A stretch of DNA of 64,000 nt, from assembly GCA_017417045.1 (NCBI GenBank), contig JAFPZZ010000002.1, positions 124,001-188,000 of the forward strand, read 5' to 3'. The notes beneath the pieces are model-generated. The model did no database searches, had not been told where the DNA came from, and saw only the letters and a program-made list of their open reading frames with translations. The position numbers were made by a program, and so were the translations under genes. The stretch comes from Bacillota bacterium. Its GTDB lineage: Bacteria; Bacillota; Clostridia; Peptostreptococcales; Anaerovoracaceae. This document shows positions 24,251 to 33,370 of this stretch, piece after piece (positions within the stretch are counted from its first letter, which is position 1; each line of letters begins with the position of its first letter).

Positions 24251-24943
24251 TCATATCCTGATCAGCGACGCCACGTTCTCTTCCTTTCCGTTCAGAGAGC
24301 AGAACATAGCCGTCCTGTTTATCCTTATCTCCTCTTTAAGGTAATCGAGCCCGGCCCAGACGAAGAAGGCCTCGGTTAGGTTCATCGGATTGACTATGGC
24401 GTTCGACGACGAAGAGAGCAGCATGTCCAGCTCTATCCCGCCCTCGCAGGGGCTGCATTCGAAGCGGTATATCAGCTGCTTAACGTCCCTTTCGACCATC
24501 TTCCCGGACTTTTTGTCGCGCCGCAGTATGACGACGCTGTCCTGGGAGAGGAAGGCCTCGGCGTCCGGAGCCTTTCCCTCGAGAGGATAGAACGCTTTAT
24601 ACGCGGATCGAGTTATGCTGCCGGTGAGATTCTTAGAGCGGTACTCGATCTCTCCCGCGGCCGTGAATCTGACGCCCTCCGGAAGGAGCCTGTTCAGATC
24701 CTCCATCATCTTAGCGCAGTCATATGGAGTTATGGTGTCGACTTCAAAGAATTCGGCGTCACTTTCGAAGCCAAGCGAAAGCGGCTGAACTATGTTGACC
24801 TTCTCGTGCGGATTGTAGCCGTTCGAGAAGGCTATCCTTACGTCCGCCCTGTTCAGGGCCCTCCTGAAGAGCCTGTATAGGTCGAGGTGCGAGAGGAAGC
24901 GCATATTGCCCTTCTTTTGGAACATGAGAAGGTATCTATTCAT
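24251..24943 (-). CDS. Radical SAM-linked protein, DUF2344 (TIGR03936 type)
   Basis: 230 residues: YLLMFQKKGNMRFLSHLDLYR at the start and NGYNPHEKVN after it are the DUF2344 signature. In some bacteria this domain is fused to the B12-binding radical SAM protein encoded just upstream; here the two are separate genes overlapping by 8 bp, so their products very likely act together. The reaction is unknown. The pair lies next to obgE-rpmA-rplU, a common position in Clostridia. Confidence 0.9.
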   Translation of the reverse strand: MNRYLLMFQKKGNMRFLSHLDLYRLFRRALNRADVRIAFSNGYNPHEKVNIVQPLSLGFESDAEFFEVDTITPYDCAKMMEDLNRLLPEGVRFTAAGEIEYRSKNLTGSITRSAYKAFYPLEGKAPDAEAFLSQDSVVILRRDKKSGKMVERDVKQLIYRFECSPCEGGIELDMLLSSSSNAIVNPMNLTEAFFVWAGLDYLKEEIRINRTAMFCSLNGKEENVASLIRI

Positions 24944-26792
24944 AGATGCCTCCCCATCTGCACTCGACGTGCCTGTTTATGCCGCAGCCGTTGCAGCCGT
25001 AGCGGCAGTCCTTGGTCGTCTTCGCGCCCATCGCTCTTTCGTACTCGGAGAGCAGATATTCCTCGGTGACCCCGCTGTCGATGATATTCCACGGCAGAAA
25101 GGCCCCCGGCTCTATCTCGTTGAGAGCGAAATACGAAAGGTCTATCCCCGAGTCTATGAGGGCCTTTCTCCAGGCTTTCTCGTTGAACTGCTCTGTCCAT
25201 GCGTCGAAGCGGCATCCGTAGTCGGACGCCAGCCTGAGCGTCTCGCAGAGCTCCCTGCCGCCTCTGGCAAATATAGCCTCGAGATGGCTGGAATAACTCC
25301 CGTGATAATGGAAGCTGACGCCTTTTATATCCTTGAAGAGCTTCTTTAAGAGCGTGTGCTTGCGCTCGAACTCCTCTTCCGTATCCTGCGCGCACCACTG
25401 GAAGGGCGTGAAAGGCTTGGGGATGAAGTTCGCGACGCTGACGGATACGGAGAACCTTCCCCTTCTGCCGCCGTTCTTGTAGGCGGCGAGATCCATTATG
25501 CGCCTGGCGAGGTCCGGTATGCCCGCGATGTCCTCGTCCGTCTCGGTCGGAAGCCCTATCATGAAATAGAGCTTCACGTTGTTCCAGCCGAGCTCTATCG
25601 CCTTGTCGAGCGCGGTGAAGATCTCCTCTTCGGTGATGTTCTTGTTTATTACGTCCCTGAGCCTCTGCGTCCCGGCTTCGGGGGCGAAGGTCAGTCCCGT
25701 CTTTCTAAGGCCCTGCATCTCGTCCATGATCTTGAACGCGAAGTTGTCGAGCCTGAGCGACGGCAGCGAGAGCGAGATGCGGCGGGTGCCGCAGTAGTTC
25801 ATGAGCTTCATGACCATGGCCTCGAAATCGCTGTGATCGGAGGTAGAGAGAGACAGAACGGAGAGCTCGCTGTTTCCGCTGCTCTCGAGCTGGCGCTTTC
25901 CTATCTCGTATATCTTCTCCTTGCTCCGCTCTCTTACCGGCCTGTATATCATGCCGGCCTGGCAGAAGCGGCAGCCTCTGGTGCAGCCCCTCATTATCTC
26001 TACGACGGATCTGTCGTGGACGATCTCGGTGAGAGGCACTATGTTCTCCTCGGGAAAAACGGCGTAGTCGAGGTCCTGTATGAAGGCCCTGAGCACCCTG
26101 TCCGGGGCGCCGTCCCAGAGCTTTTTGTAGCGCAGGAGCCTGCCGTCTTCGCCGTATTCGGGCTCGTAGAACGAGGGTATATACACTCCTTCGATCTTCG
26201 ACGCGCGCCTAAGGAACTCATCCTTGCTGAAGCCCTCGGTCTTTCTCTTTTGAGCGAGCTCGCAGAGCTCCGCGAGATCGTTCTCCCCGTCTCCCACCAT
26301 GAAGGCATCGAAGAAATCGGCCAGAGGCTCCGGATTGAATGCGCATGGTCCTCCGGCTACCACGAGGGGATCGTCCTCTCCTCTGTCCTTCGCGTTTACG
26401 GGCACCCCGGCGAGCTTGAGCATCAGCAGTATGTTGGAATAGCCGAGCTCGTACTGCAGGGTGAAGCCTATCATGTCCATCTCCGCGAGAGGGGTCTTTG
26501 TCTCGATGGTGAAGAGAGGTATGTCCTCCTTCTCCATCTCGGCTATCATGTCCTCGGCGGGGGTAAAGGCGCGCTCGCAGTAGGTGTGGCTGCTCTTGTT
26601 CAATATGTTATAGAGTATCTGCATGCCCATGTAGGACATGCCGATCTCGTAGCTGTCGGCGAAGCAGAAGCAGAACCTGAGGACGTCCTCCGCAGGCTCT
26701 CTTATGACGCTGTAGGGCTCTCCGCCTATGTATCTGGCGGGCTTCTCTATCCTCGGAAGTACGAGGTCGAGTTTCTTCTGAACGCTGCTCAT
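24936..26792 (-). CDS. B12-binding-domain radical SAM protein (TIGR03960 type)
   Basis: 618 residues. The N-terminal part resembles a cobalamin-binding Rossmann domain (ADSYEIGMSYMGMQILYNIL, VAGGPCAFNPEPLADFFDAF). The radical SAM cluster motif is in RGCTRGCRFCQAGMIYRP, giving CxxxCxxC. It is followed by an elongator-like barrel (TFAPEAGTQRLRDVINKNIT) and a Cys-containing tail with CRYGCNGCGINR. Members of this family are widespread in Clostridia with no established substrate. Overlap with the DUF2344 gene indicates one functional unit. Confidence 0.92.
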   Translation of the reverse strand: MSSVQKKLDLVLPRIEKPARYIGGEPYSVIREPAEDVLRFCFCFADSYEIGMSYMGMQILYNILNKSSHTYCERAFTPAEDMIAEMEKEDIPLFTIETKTPLAEMDMIGFTLQYELGYSNILLMLKLAGVPVNAKDRGEDDPLVVAGGPCAFNPEPLADFFDAFMVGDGENDLAELCELAQKRKTEGFSKDEFLRRASKIEGVYIPSFYEPEYGEDGRLLRYKKLWDGAPDRVLRAFIQDLDYAVFPEENIVPLTEIVHDRSVVEIMRGCTRGCRFCQAGMIYRPVRERSKEKIYEIGKRQLESSGNSELSVLSLSTSDHSDFEAMVMKLMNYCGTRRISLSLPSLRLDNFAFKIMDEMQGLRKTGLTFAPEAGTQRLRDVINKNITEEEIFTALDKAIELGWNNVKLYFMIGLPTETDEDIAGIPDLARRIMDLAAYKNGGRRGRFSVSVSVANFIPKPFTPFQWCAQDTEEEFERKHTLLKKLFKDIKGVSFHYHGSYSSHLEAIFARGGRELCETLRLASDYGCRFDAWTEQFNEKAWRKALIDSGIDLSYFALNEIEPGAFLPWNIIDSGVTEEYLLSEYERAMGAKTTKDCRYGCNGCGINRHVECRWGGIYE

Positions 26793-26850
26793 TCTTCTGT
26801 GTGTTTGAAAACCCCTGATCCACGGCCGAAGCAGGCTAGCCGCGAAGTCG

Positions 26851-28128
26851 TTACTCCTCTATGTATTCGAACTCGTAGTCGAATACCTTTATCGTGTCGC
26901 CCTCCTCGAGGCCCATGGCGAGCATTTCGTCTATGGCCCCGCGGGCTTCAAGGTATTTGTAGAGATATCTGAGAGATCCCATGTCGTTGAAATTGGTGGA
27001 ATCGAAGATCTTCCTGAGCTGTTTCCCCGTGACGACGAAGCACTCCCCGTCGTAGTCGACGTGGATGTCCCTGTAATCCTCGTCCTCCGCGCCGTCGTCC
27101 GGAGCGTATACGGGCGGGATATAATCTTCTTCCTCGCTGACCTTCCGAAGCTCCTCCCAGGCGGCTTCGAGCACTTCCTTGACGCCTTCGTGTATAGGGG
27201 CGCATATCGCGAAGAAGCGGCAGCCCTTTGCCTCGGCGTGTTTTCTAAGCGCTTCTATCTGCTCGTCTCCCGCCATGTCTATCTTGTTTGCCACGACTAT
27301 CTGCGGTTTTTTAAGCAGCGCTTCGCTGTAGCTTCCGAGCTCGGAGTTGATCTTTTCGAGATCTTCGATCGGATCCCTTCCCTCGCTTCCGGACACGTCG
27401 ACGATGTGTATGAGGACCCTCGTGCGCTCGACGTGTTTGAGGAATTCAAGCCCGAGGCCCAGACCGTCCGAAGCTCCTTCGATGAGCCCGGGTATATCCG
27501 CGATCACGAAGGACGAGTCGTAGATGTTGACCACGCCCAGATTTGGCGTGAGAGTCGTAAAGTGGTAGTCCGCGATCTTGGGATTGGCGCTGGTGGACAC
27601 CGAGAGGAATGTGGATTTTCCGACGTTCGGATAACCTACGAGTCCCACGTCGGCTATGAGCTTGAGCTCGAGCTCTATATTCCTCTCTCTGGCTGCCCCT
27701 CCCGCCTCGGCGAAGTTGGGAGCCTGTCTTACGGAGTTCTTGTAGAAGACGTTTCCCTTGCCTCCGCGGCCGCCTCTCGCGGCAACGACGCTCTCCCTGT
27801 CCGCGACAAGATCGGCGATGATCTCGCCGCTGTCAGCGTCCTTTACGGTGGTTCCGACGGGGACCTTTATGATGAGATCCTCTCCGTCCTTGCCGTACTG
27901 CTGCTTTCCGCGCCCGTCTTCGCCGTTCTCCGCTTCGTATTTTCTCTTGTATCTGAAGTCCATCAGGGTCCTGAGGTTACCGTCGGCCGCGAATATGACG
28001 CTGCCTCCGCGTCCCCCGTTCCCTCCGTCAGGTCCTCCCTGGGGGACGTAGGGCTCTCTCCTGAAGGATACCGCTCCGTTTCCTCCCTTGCCTGACTTTA
28101 TTAGTATTCGGGCTTTATCTACGAACAT
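26851..28128 (-). CDS. obgE: GTPase ObgE/CgtA
   Basis: 425 residues. The Gly-rich Obg domain (GKGGNGAVSFRREPYVPQGG and further GG repeats) occupies residues 1-158. The GTPase domain has GYPNVGKST, DIPGLIEGA and NKIDMAG. A C-terminal OCT domain (about 350-425) is present, as in Gram-positive Obg. It binds the large ribosomal subunit and links ribosome assembly to growth state. It follows rplU-rpmA, the near-universal order, but after a terminator. Confidence 0.97.
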   Translation of the reverse strand: MFVDKARILIKSGKGGNGAVSFRREPYVPQGGPDGGNGGRGGSVIFAADGNLRTLMDFRYKRKYEAENGEDGRGKQQYGKDGEDLIIKVPVGTTVKDADSGEIIADLVADRESVVAARGGRGGKGNVFYKNSVRQAPNFAEAGGAARERNIELELKLIADVGLVGYPNVGKSTFLSVSTSANPKIADYHFTTLTPNLGVVNIYDSSFVIADIPGLIEGASDGLGLGLEFLKHVERTRVLIHIVDVSGSEGRDPIEDLEKINSELGSYSEALLKKPQIVVANKIDMAGDEQIEALRKHAEAKGCRFFAICAPIHEGVKEVLEAAWEELRKVSEEEDYIPPVYAPDDGAEDEDYRDIHVDYDGECFVVTGKQLRKIFDSTNFNDMGSLRYLYKYLEARGAIDEMLAMGLEEGDTIKVFDYEFEYIEE

Positions 28129-28152
28129 GATGCTCTCCGGTATAAAAAAACA

Positions 28153-28178
28153 GATCCCCTATGCGGACATAGGGGATC
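28153..28178 (-). terminator. Terminator after rpmA
   Basis: A perfect 11-bp stem, GATCCCCTATG with CATAGGGGATC, loop CGGA, followed on the - strand by TGTTTTTTTATA. It should reduce read-through from the ribosomal protein genes into obgE. Confidence 0.85.
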
Positions 28179-28185
28179 GTCTGGA

Positions 28186-28446
28186 TCAAGCTTCCTGAGA
28201 ATAAACGCTGACCTGCTTGCGGGTCTTGTCTTTTCTTTCGAACTTTACTATTCCATCCTGCTTGGCGAAGAGAGTATCGTCTCCGCCGATGCCTACGTTG
28301 TTGCCCGGATGGATCTTGGTGCCTCTCTGGCGAACCAGGATGGTTCCGGCATTAACGAACTGTCCGTCTGCTCTCTTGACTCCGAGGCGTTTCGATTCGC
28401 TCTCGCGGCCGTTTTTGGAGCTGCCTACACCTTTCTTACTTGCCAT
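28186..28446 (-). CDS. rpmA: 50S ribosomal protein L27
   Basis: 86 residues, begins [18 protein letters not shown]. The N-terminal tail reaches the peptidyl-transferase centre. In most Firmicutes L27 is made with about nine extra residues ending FFA, removed by the protease Prp encoded between rplU and rpmA. Here the extension is absent: an in-frame TGA lies three codons before the ATG, and the ATG follows GGAGGTGAACGA. The 17-bp gap to rplU leaves no room for prp. L27 is otherwise standard. Confidence 0.97.
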   Translation of the reverse strand: MASKKGVGSSKNGRESESKRLGVKRADGQFVNAGTILVRQRGTKIHPGNNVGIGGDDTLFAKQDGIVKFERKDKTRKQVSVYSQEA

Positions 28447-28463
28447 ATTCGTTCACCTCCGGT

Positions 28464-28949
28464 CTATTTGATGGCAGCTTCGATCGCTGCGATCATCTCG
28501 GCATTGGTGCTCTTGGAATTGAGCTCGATGCCATTAGCTGCTGCATATTCGATGAGCTCGGCCTTCTTCATGCTCTTGAAGTTGGGCTTTGCGGCGCTCT
28601 CAGCCTTAGCTTCGGCCTTCTCAGCCTTGGGAGCCTTCGCGTCAAGGGAGATGCCCTTGATCTCGAGCTTCGTGAACGGCTGACGGTGTCCTTGCTTGGA
28701 CTGGGAATCCTTCTTGGCCTTGTACTTGTAGACGACGACCTTCTTGGCCTTGCCCTGTTCAAGTACCTCTGCCGCTACGCTGGCGCCTTCCACGAAGGGA
28801 GTTCCTACCTTGAGGGTATCCGCTCCTACGTAGAGCACCTCGTTGAGCGCTATGGTCGATCCTACTTCAGCGTCGATCTTCTCGACGCAGATCACATCTC
28901 CTTCGGAGACGCGGTATTGCTTTCCGCCGGTCTGTACTATTGCATACAT
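28464..28949 (-). CDS. rplU: 50S ribosomal protein L21 with C-terminal extension
   Basis: 161 residues, against roughly 103 for typical L21. Residues 1-103 are normal L21: [18 protein letters not shown] at the start and [19 protein letters not shown] near the end. The added tail is an Ala/Lys/Glu-rich linker followed by about 35 residues, [20 protein letters not shown] onward, resembling the small helical Rho-N/SAP/HeH-type modules that bind nucleic acid. The start at 28949 follows GAGGAGG. A promoter and possible L21 leader lie upstream. Confidence 0.95.
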   Translation of the reverse strand: MYAIVQTGGKQYRVSEGDVICVEKIDAEVGSTIALNEVLYVGADTLKVGTPFVEGASVAAEVLEQGKAKKVVVYKYKAKKDSQSKQGHRQPFTKLEIKGISLDAKAPKAEKAEAKAESAAKPNFKSMKKAELIEYAAANGIELNSKSTNAEMIAAIEAAIK

Positions 28950-28951
28950 GT

Positions 28952-29064
28952 TATTTTTACCTCCTCTATCCGGTCTCGCCTTTGGGGGTGTGCATGCGCA
29001 CTTAAAAAGACCCACTCAGAGCGGCAACGGAGATAATATAGCACAATGCTCTCCGGGATGTCAA
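28952..29064 (-). promoter_or_regulatory. rplU promoter and possible L21 leader
   Basis: TTGACA (29059-29064), an 18-bp spacer and TATATT (29035-29040) drive rplU. The roughly 75-base leader can form GGUCU/AGACC around a GUGC-GCAU-GCAC hairpin and a run of C residues, just before the ribosome-binding site. Ribosomal protein L21 leaders are known in Firmicutes; I cannot confirm a match to that motif by eye. Confidence 0.5.
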
Positions 29065-29112
29065 ACGAATTTTCCGTTTATATACAGTCTTTTCGGGCTT
29101 TTTTGGGAGATA

Positions 29113-30201
<1,089 letters not shown>

Positions 30202-30219
30202 GTCTGTCCTCCGTGTAAA

Positions 30220-30311
30220 AAACATATGTTCGCATATATGATATCCCGTTTAAGCTCCGCGGTCAAGCGGAATGTTTAAAATAAAATACCATATATTTAC
30301 AATGATGTCAA
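30220..30311 (-). promoter_or_regulatory. recA tandem promoters with LexA-like box
   Basis: Upstream promoter: TTGACA (30306-30311), 17-bp spacer, TATTTT (30283-30288), overlapping the end of cinA. Downstream promoter: TTGACC (30261-30266), 17-bp spacer, TATCAT (30238-30243). A LexA-type box, GAACATATGTTT on the - strand (30220-30231, one mismatch), lies just past the downstream -10 element, suited to SOS repression of recA. Confidence 0.7.
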
Positions 30312-31534
30312 TTCTTTAATTCCCTGTATATGGTCCTGAACATCTCGGTAACGGCGTAGGCCCTCACCCTTTCGCGGGTAGGCCTTCTTGTCTCGAAGCG
30401 GAAGCTCTTCAGTTCTCCTCCGTATGCGAGCCCTATGAAGAAGGTCCCGACCGGTCTGTCCTGCGTTCCTCCCGTGGGCCCTGCGAAGCCCGTGACGCTA
30501 ATGCATATATCGCTGCCACTGACGGCTCTGAGCCCTGCGACCATCTCCTCTGCGACTTCGGCGCTCTCGGCTCCGTACTCTTCCAGGGTCTCCTTCCTCA
30601 CGCCGAGCTCCTGCATCTTGGCGTCCCAGGAGTATGTGACCAAGCTGCGGTCGAATATGGCCGAGCTGCCGGGAAAGTCAGTGAAGGCCTTGGCGAAGGC
30701 TCCTCCTGTGCAGCTCTCGCAGGAAGAGAGCGTAAGCCCCTTTTCCATGAGCATATCGAAGACGACCTTTTTGATATCCTCTCCGTCCTCGCTGTAGATG
30801 TACTGCCCTACGCGCTCCCTGACCTTTGCGAGCATCTCGTCCACGGCAGCCTGAGCCTCCTCAAGAGTGCTCCTCTTGGAGGCTATCCTGAGCGTGGTCT
30901 CGAAGCTCGAAGCGTAGGTTGCGAGAGTAGGATCTGTCTGGGCGTCGATCAGGTCTAAAAGCTCCATCTCGAGCTGCGACTCCCCTATCCCCATGGTCTT
31001 GATATTCCTGAAATACAGCACTGAGTCCTGCATGGAGGCGAGTATGGGCCTCAGCTCGTTCTCGAACATGGGCGTCATCTCCGAGGGAGGTCCCGGCAGG
31101 GACGCGATAAAGCGTCCGCCCTTTTCAAGGAAGAATCCCGGCGCGGTTCCGTTGGGGTTTTTAAGTATCACGGCGTGCTCGGGGAAGTATGCCTGCTTGA
31201 TGTTGTTCGGAGGCATGTAGTCCGGGAAATGCTTCTTCAGCACGGCGAGCTGCTCCTCGAAGCAGACGTTCTTCTCCCCGAAGAAGCCCGCGATGTTCTC
31301 CTTCGTGAGGTCGTCCTCGGTCGGACCCAGGCCCCCGGTAGTGATGACCATGTCGCAGTCTTCGTAGGCGTAGGCGAGCATCTCCTTGAGCCTCACGGGA
31401 TTGTCCCCGCAGCTCATGTGGTACATGACATCTATCCCCAGCTCGTTGAGCCGCCTGGAAAGGTATACGGAATTGGTATTGGTTATGGATCCGAAGAGGA
31501 TCTCCGTCCCCACGGTGAGTATAGTGCACTTCAT
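30308..31534 (-). CDS. cinA: CinA-family protein (competence/damage-inducible; nicotinamide-nucleotide amidase-like)
   Basis: 408 residues in two parts. The N-terminal molybdopterin-binding-like domain has TTGGLGPTEDDLTKE; the C-terminal CinA domain (about 250-400) has LSSCESCTGGAFAKAFTDFP and ISVTGFAGPTGGTQDRPVGT, the signatures of NMN deamidase-type enzymes. CinA is often next to recA and may be cotranscribed with it. Here recA also has its own promoters. Four bases separate it from pgsA. Confidence 0.94.
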   Translation of the reverse strand: MKCTILTVGTEILFGSITNTNSVYLSRRLNELGIDVMYHMSCGDNPVRLKEMLAYAYEDCDMVITTGGLGPTEDDLTKENIAGFFGEKNVCFEEQLAVLKKHFPDYMPPNNIKQAYFPEHAVILKNPNGTAPGFFLEKGGRFIASLPGPPSEMTPMFENELRPILASMQDSVLYFRNIKTMGIGESQLEMELLDLIDAQTDPTLATYASSFETTLRIASKRSTLEEAQAAVDEMLAKVRERVGQYIYSEDGEDIKKVVFDMLMEKGLTLSSCESCTGGAFAKAFTDFPGSSAIFDRSLVTYSWDAKMQELGVRKETLEEYGAESAEVAEEMVAGLRAVSGSDICISVTGFAGPTGGTQDRPVGTFFIGLAYGGELKSFRFETRRPTRERVRAYAVTEMFRTIYRELKN

Positions 31535-31538
31535 AGGA

Positions 31539-32060
31539 TCACCTGTCCGCGAACATGTGCCTGTTCCCGATCACGTACTCCGCGCCGGAGACTATGGTCA
31601 TTATCAGCGAGGCCCAGAGGAATATCACCGCGAGCGTATGTATGATGCCCGGCGTATCGAGTATCAGCAGAGGCACGGCTATCATCTGCAGCACGGTCTT
31701 GATCTTTCCGCTCATGGCGGCCGCTATGACCGTTCCTTCGGCCGCGGCGACCGTCCTGACGCCGGACACTATGAATTCCCTCGCGAGTATGACGGTGAGC
31801 ATCCAGCCCGGCATCACGCCCTTTTCGATGAAAAGGCAGAAGGCCGCGTAGACCAGCACCTTGTCGGCGAGGGGATCCATGATCTTTCCGAAATTGGTTA
31901 TGAGCTTGTATTTTCTGGCTATCTTGCCGTCCAGCATGTCGGTCAGCGACGCGAGTATGAATACCGCGAATGCCGCGTAGGACATGCCCTTCATATAGAG
32001 GACTATGAAAATTGGTACAGCGATGATCCTCGCCATCGTCAGCTTGTTAGGAAGATTCAT
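31539..32060 (-). CDS. pgsA: CDP-diacylglycerol--glycerol-3-phosphate 3-phosphatidyltransferase
   Basis: 173 residues with about four membrane spans. The CDP-alcohol phosphotransferase motif D-G-x2-A-R-x8-G-x3-D-x3-D is intact in DMLDGKIARKYKL...GKIMDPLADK. It makes phosphatidylglycerol phosphate, the committed step to phosphatidylglycerol. Its start overlaps the rimO stop (ATGA), the usual rimO-pgsA-cinA-recA order of Firmicutes. Confidence 0.95.
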   Translation of the reverse strand: MNLPNKLTMARIIAVPIFIVLYMKGMSYAAFAVFILASLTDMLDGKIARKYKLITNFGKIMDPLADKVLVYAAFCLFIEKGVMPGWMLTVILAREFIVSGVRTVAAAEGTVIAAAMSGKIKTVLQMIAVPLLILDTPGIIHTLAVIFLWASLIMTIVSGAEYVIGNRHMFADR

Positions 32061-33370
32061 TCAACAGCCCTCCCTGAAAGGTCGTAATCAAAGGCGTCTT
32101 CTATAAGGACGTCCGCGAAGTTGCCGGGTATGAGCGGCTTTTTCGATGTGAAGAGCACTCCGTTGTCTATCTCAGGAGCGTCCATGGCGCTGCGCCCCGA
32201 GTAGCTCCCGTCTCCGAAGTCTTCCTCGACCAGCACCCTGAGCGTTCTGCCTATATATCTCGTGTTGTTCTCGAGGGATATGCCCTGCTGAAGGCGCATT
32301 ATCCTGTCCCTCCTGCGCTCCTTGACGTCCTTTCGTATCTGGCCCTTCATCTTCGCGGCGGCTGTGCCGTCCTCCTTTGAATAGGCGAATACGCCGAGCC
32401 TGTCGAAGCGCGTCTCTCTCACGAAATCTTCGAGCTCCTGGGCTTCCTCCCTCGTCTCCGTCGGGAATCCCGAGATCAGCGTGGTGCGTATGACGATCCC
32501 GGGTATTTGTTTACGTAAATTATTTATGGTAGCTTTAATAGATTCCGTCGACGATTTGCGGTTCATCGCCTTGAGTATGCGGGAATCTATGTGCTGGATG
32601 GGGATATCTATATATTTGCAGATCTTTTCCTCTTCCTTGATGACGTCTATGAGGCCCTGGTCTATCTCGTCCTCGTAGCAGTACATGAGCCTGATCCACT
32701 CTATGCCTTCCACGCGGCAGAGTTCTCTGAGGAGTTCCGGGAGCATGCCCTTCCTGCCGAAGTCCCTGCCGTAGTACGTCACGTCCTGGGCTATGACCAC
32801 TAACTCCTTGACGCCGCTCTCGGCCAGGGCGCTCGCCTCGCTGAGTATATCCTCTGGCTTTCTGCTCCTGTATCTGCCCCTGATGAAGGGGATCGCGCAG
32901 TAGCTGCAGATATTGTTGCATCCCTCGGCTATCTTGATGGAGGCTGTCCAGGGCATGTCAGAGCCCAGATGCATCCTCCTGCCGTATTCCTCGTATTCGG
33001 CTGAGGCGGCTGAGATCAGCGGTCCGCTCTCCTCTCCCGCGATGAGCTCCGGAAGCCTGGGATAGTCGTTCACGCCGAGGAAGGCGTCGACCTCCGGCAT
33101 CTCCTTTTTCAGCTCGACCGAATAGCGCTGCGAGAGGCAGCCGCTCATGAAGAGCCTCTGCCCCGGCTTCTTTTCCGCCGCGTATTCGAGCACGGTGTTT
33201 ATGGACTGCGCCTTCGCGTCGTTTATGAAGCCGCAGGTGTTGACCATTATGACGTCGGCCTCGGAGGGGTCATCGCAGATGCTGTGGCCCGCCGCCGTGA
33301 GTATGCCGGCGGCGTATTCGGAATCGACGGTGTTCTTTTCGCAGCCCAGGGTCCTGATAAATACCTTCAT
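32057..33370 (-). CDS. rimO: Ribosomal protein S12 methylthiotransferase RimO
   Basis: 437 residues with an N-terminal UPF0004 domain (LGCEKNTVDSEYAAG), the radical SAM site GCNNICSYCAIP (CxxxCxxC) and a C-terminal TRAM domain that contacts the substrate. RimO adds a methylthio group to an Asp of S12. VDSEY and the SAM-site context favour RimO over the tRNA enzyme MiaB. Both ends overlap their neighbours by 4 bp, with ftsK before it and pgsA after it. Confidence 0.95.
   Translation of the reverse strand: MKVFIRTLGCEKNTVDSEYAAGILTAAGHSICDDPSEADVIMVNTCGFINDAKAQSINTVLEYAAEKKPGQRLFMSGCLSQRYSVELKKEMPEVDAFLGVNDYPRLPELIAGEESGPLISAASAEYEEYGRRMHLGSDMPWTASIKIAEGCNNICSYCAIPFIRGRYRSRKPEDILSEASALAESGVKELVVIAQDVTYYGRDFGRKGMLPELLRELCRVEGIEWIRLMYCYEDEIDQGLIDVIKEEEKICKYIDIPIQHIDSRILKAMNRKSSTESIKATINNLRKQIPGIVIRTTLISGFPTETREEAQELEDFVRETRFDRLGVFAYSKEDGTAAAKMKGQIRKDVKERRRDRIMRLQQGISLENNTRYIGRTLRVLVEEDFGDGSYSGRSAMDAPEIDNGVLFTSKKPLIPGNFADVLIEDAFDYDLSGRAVE

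Noticed and set aside
25356-26972. A 538-codon open frame antisense to the radical SAM gene
   Set aside because: Same reasoning: the opposite strand has clear CxxxCxxC and family motifs, while this frame resembles nothing.
27061-28095. A 344-codon open frame antisense to obgE
   Set aside because: Shadow of obgE; the GTPase motifs are all on the - strand.
31549-31570. GAACATG...CTGTTC as a LexA box near the pgsA end
   Set aside because: The half-sites are spaced wrongly for GAAC-N4-GTTC and lie inside the pgsA coding end.
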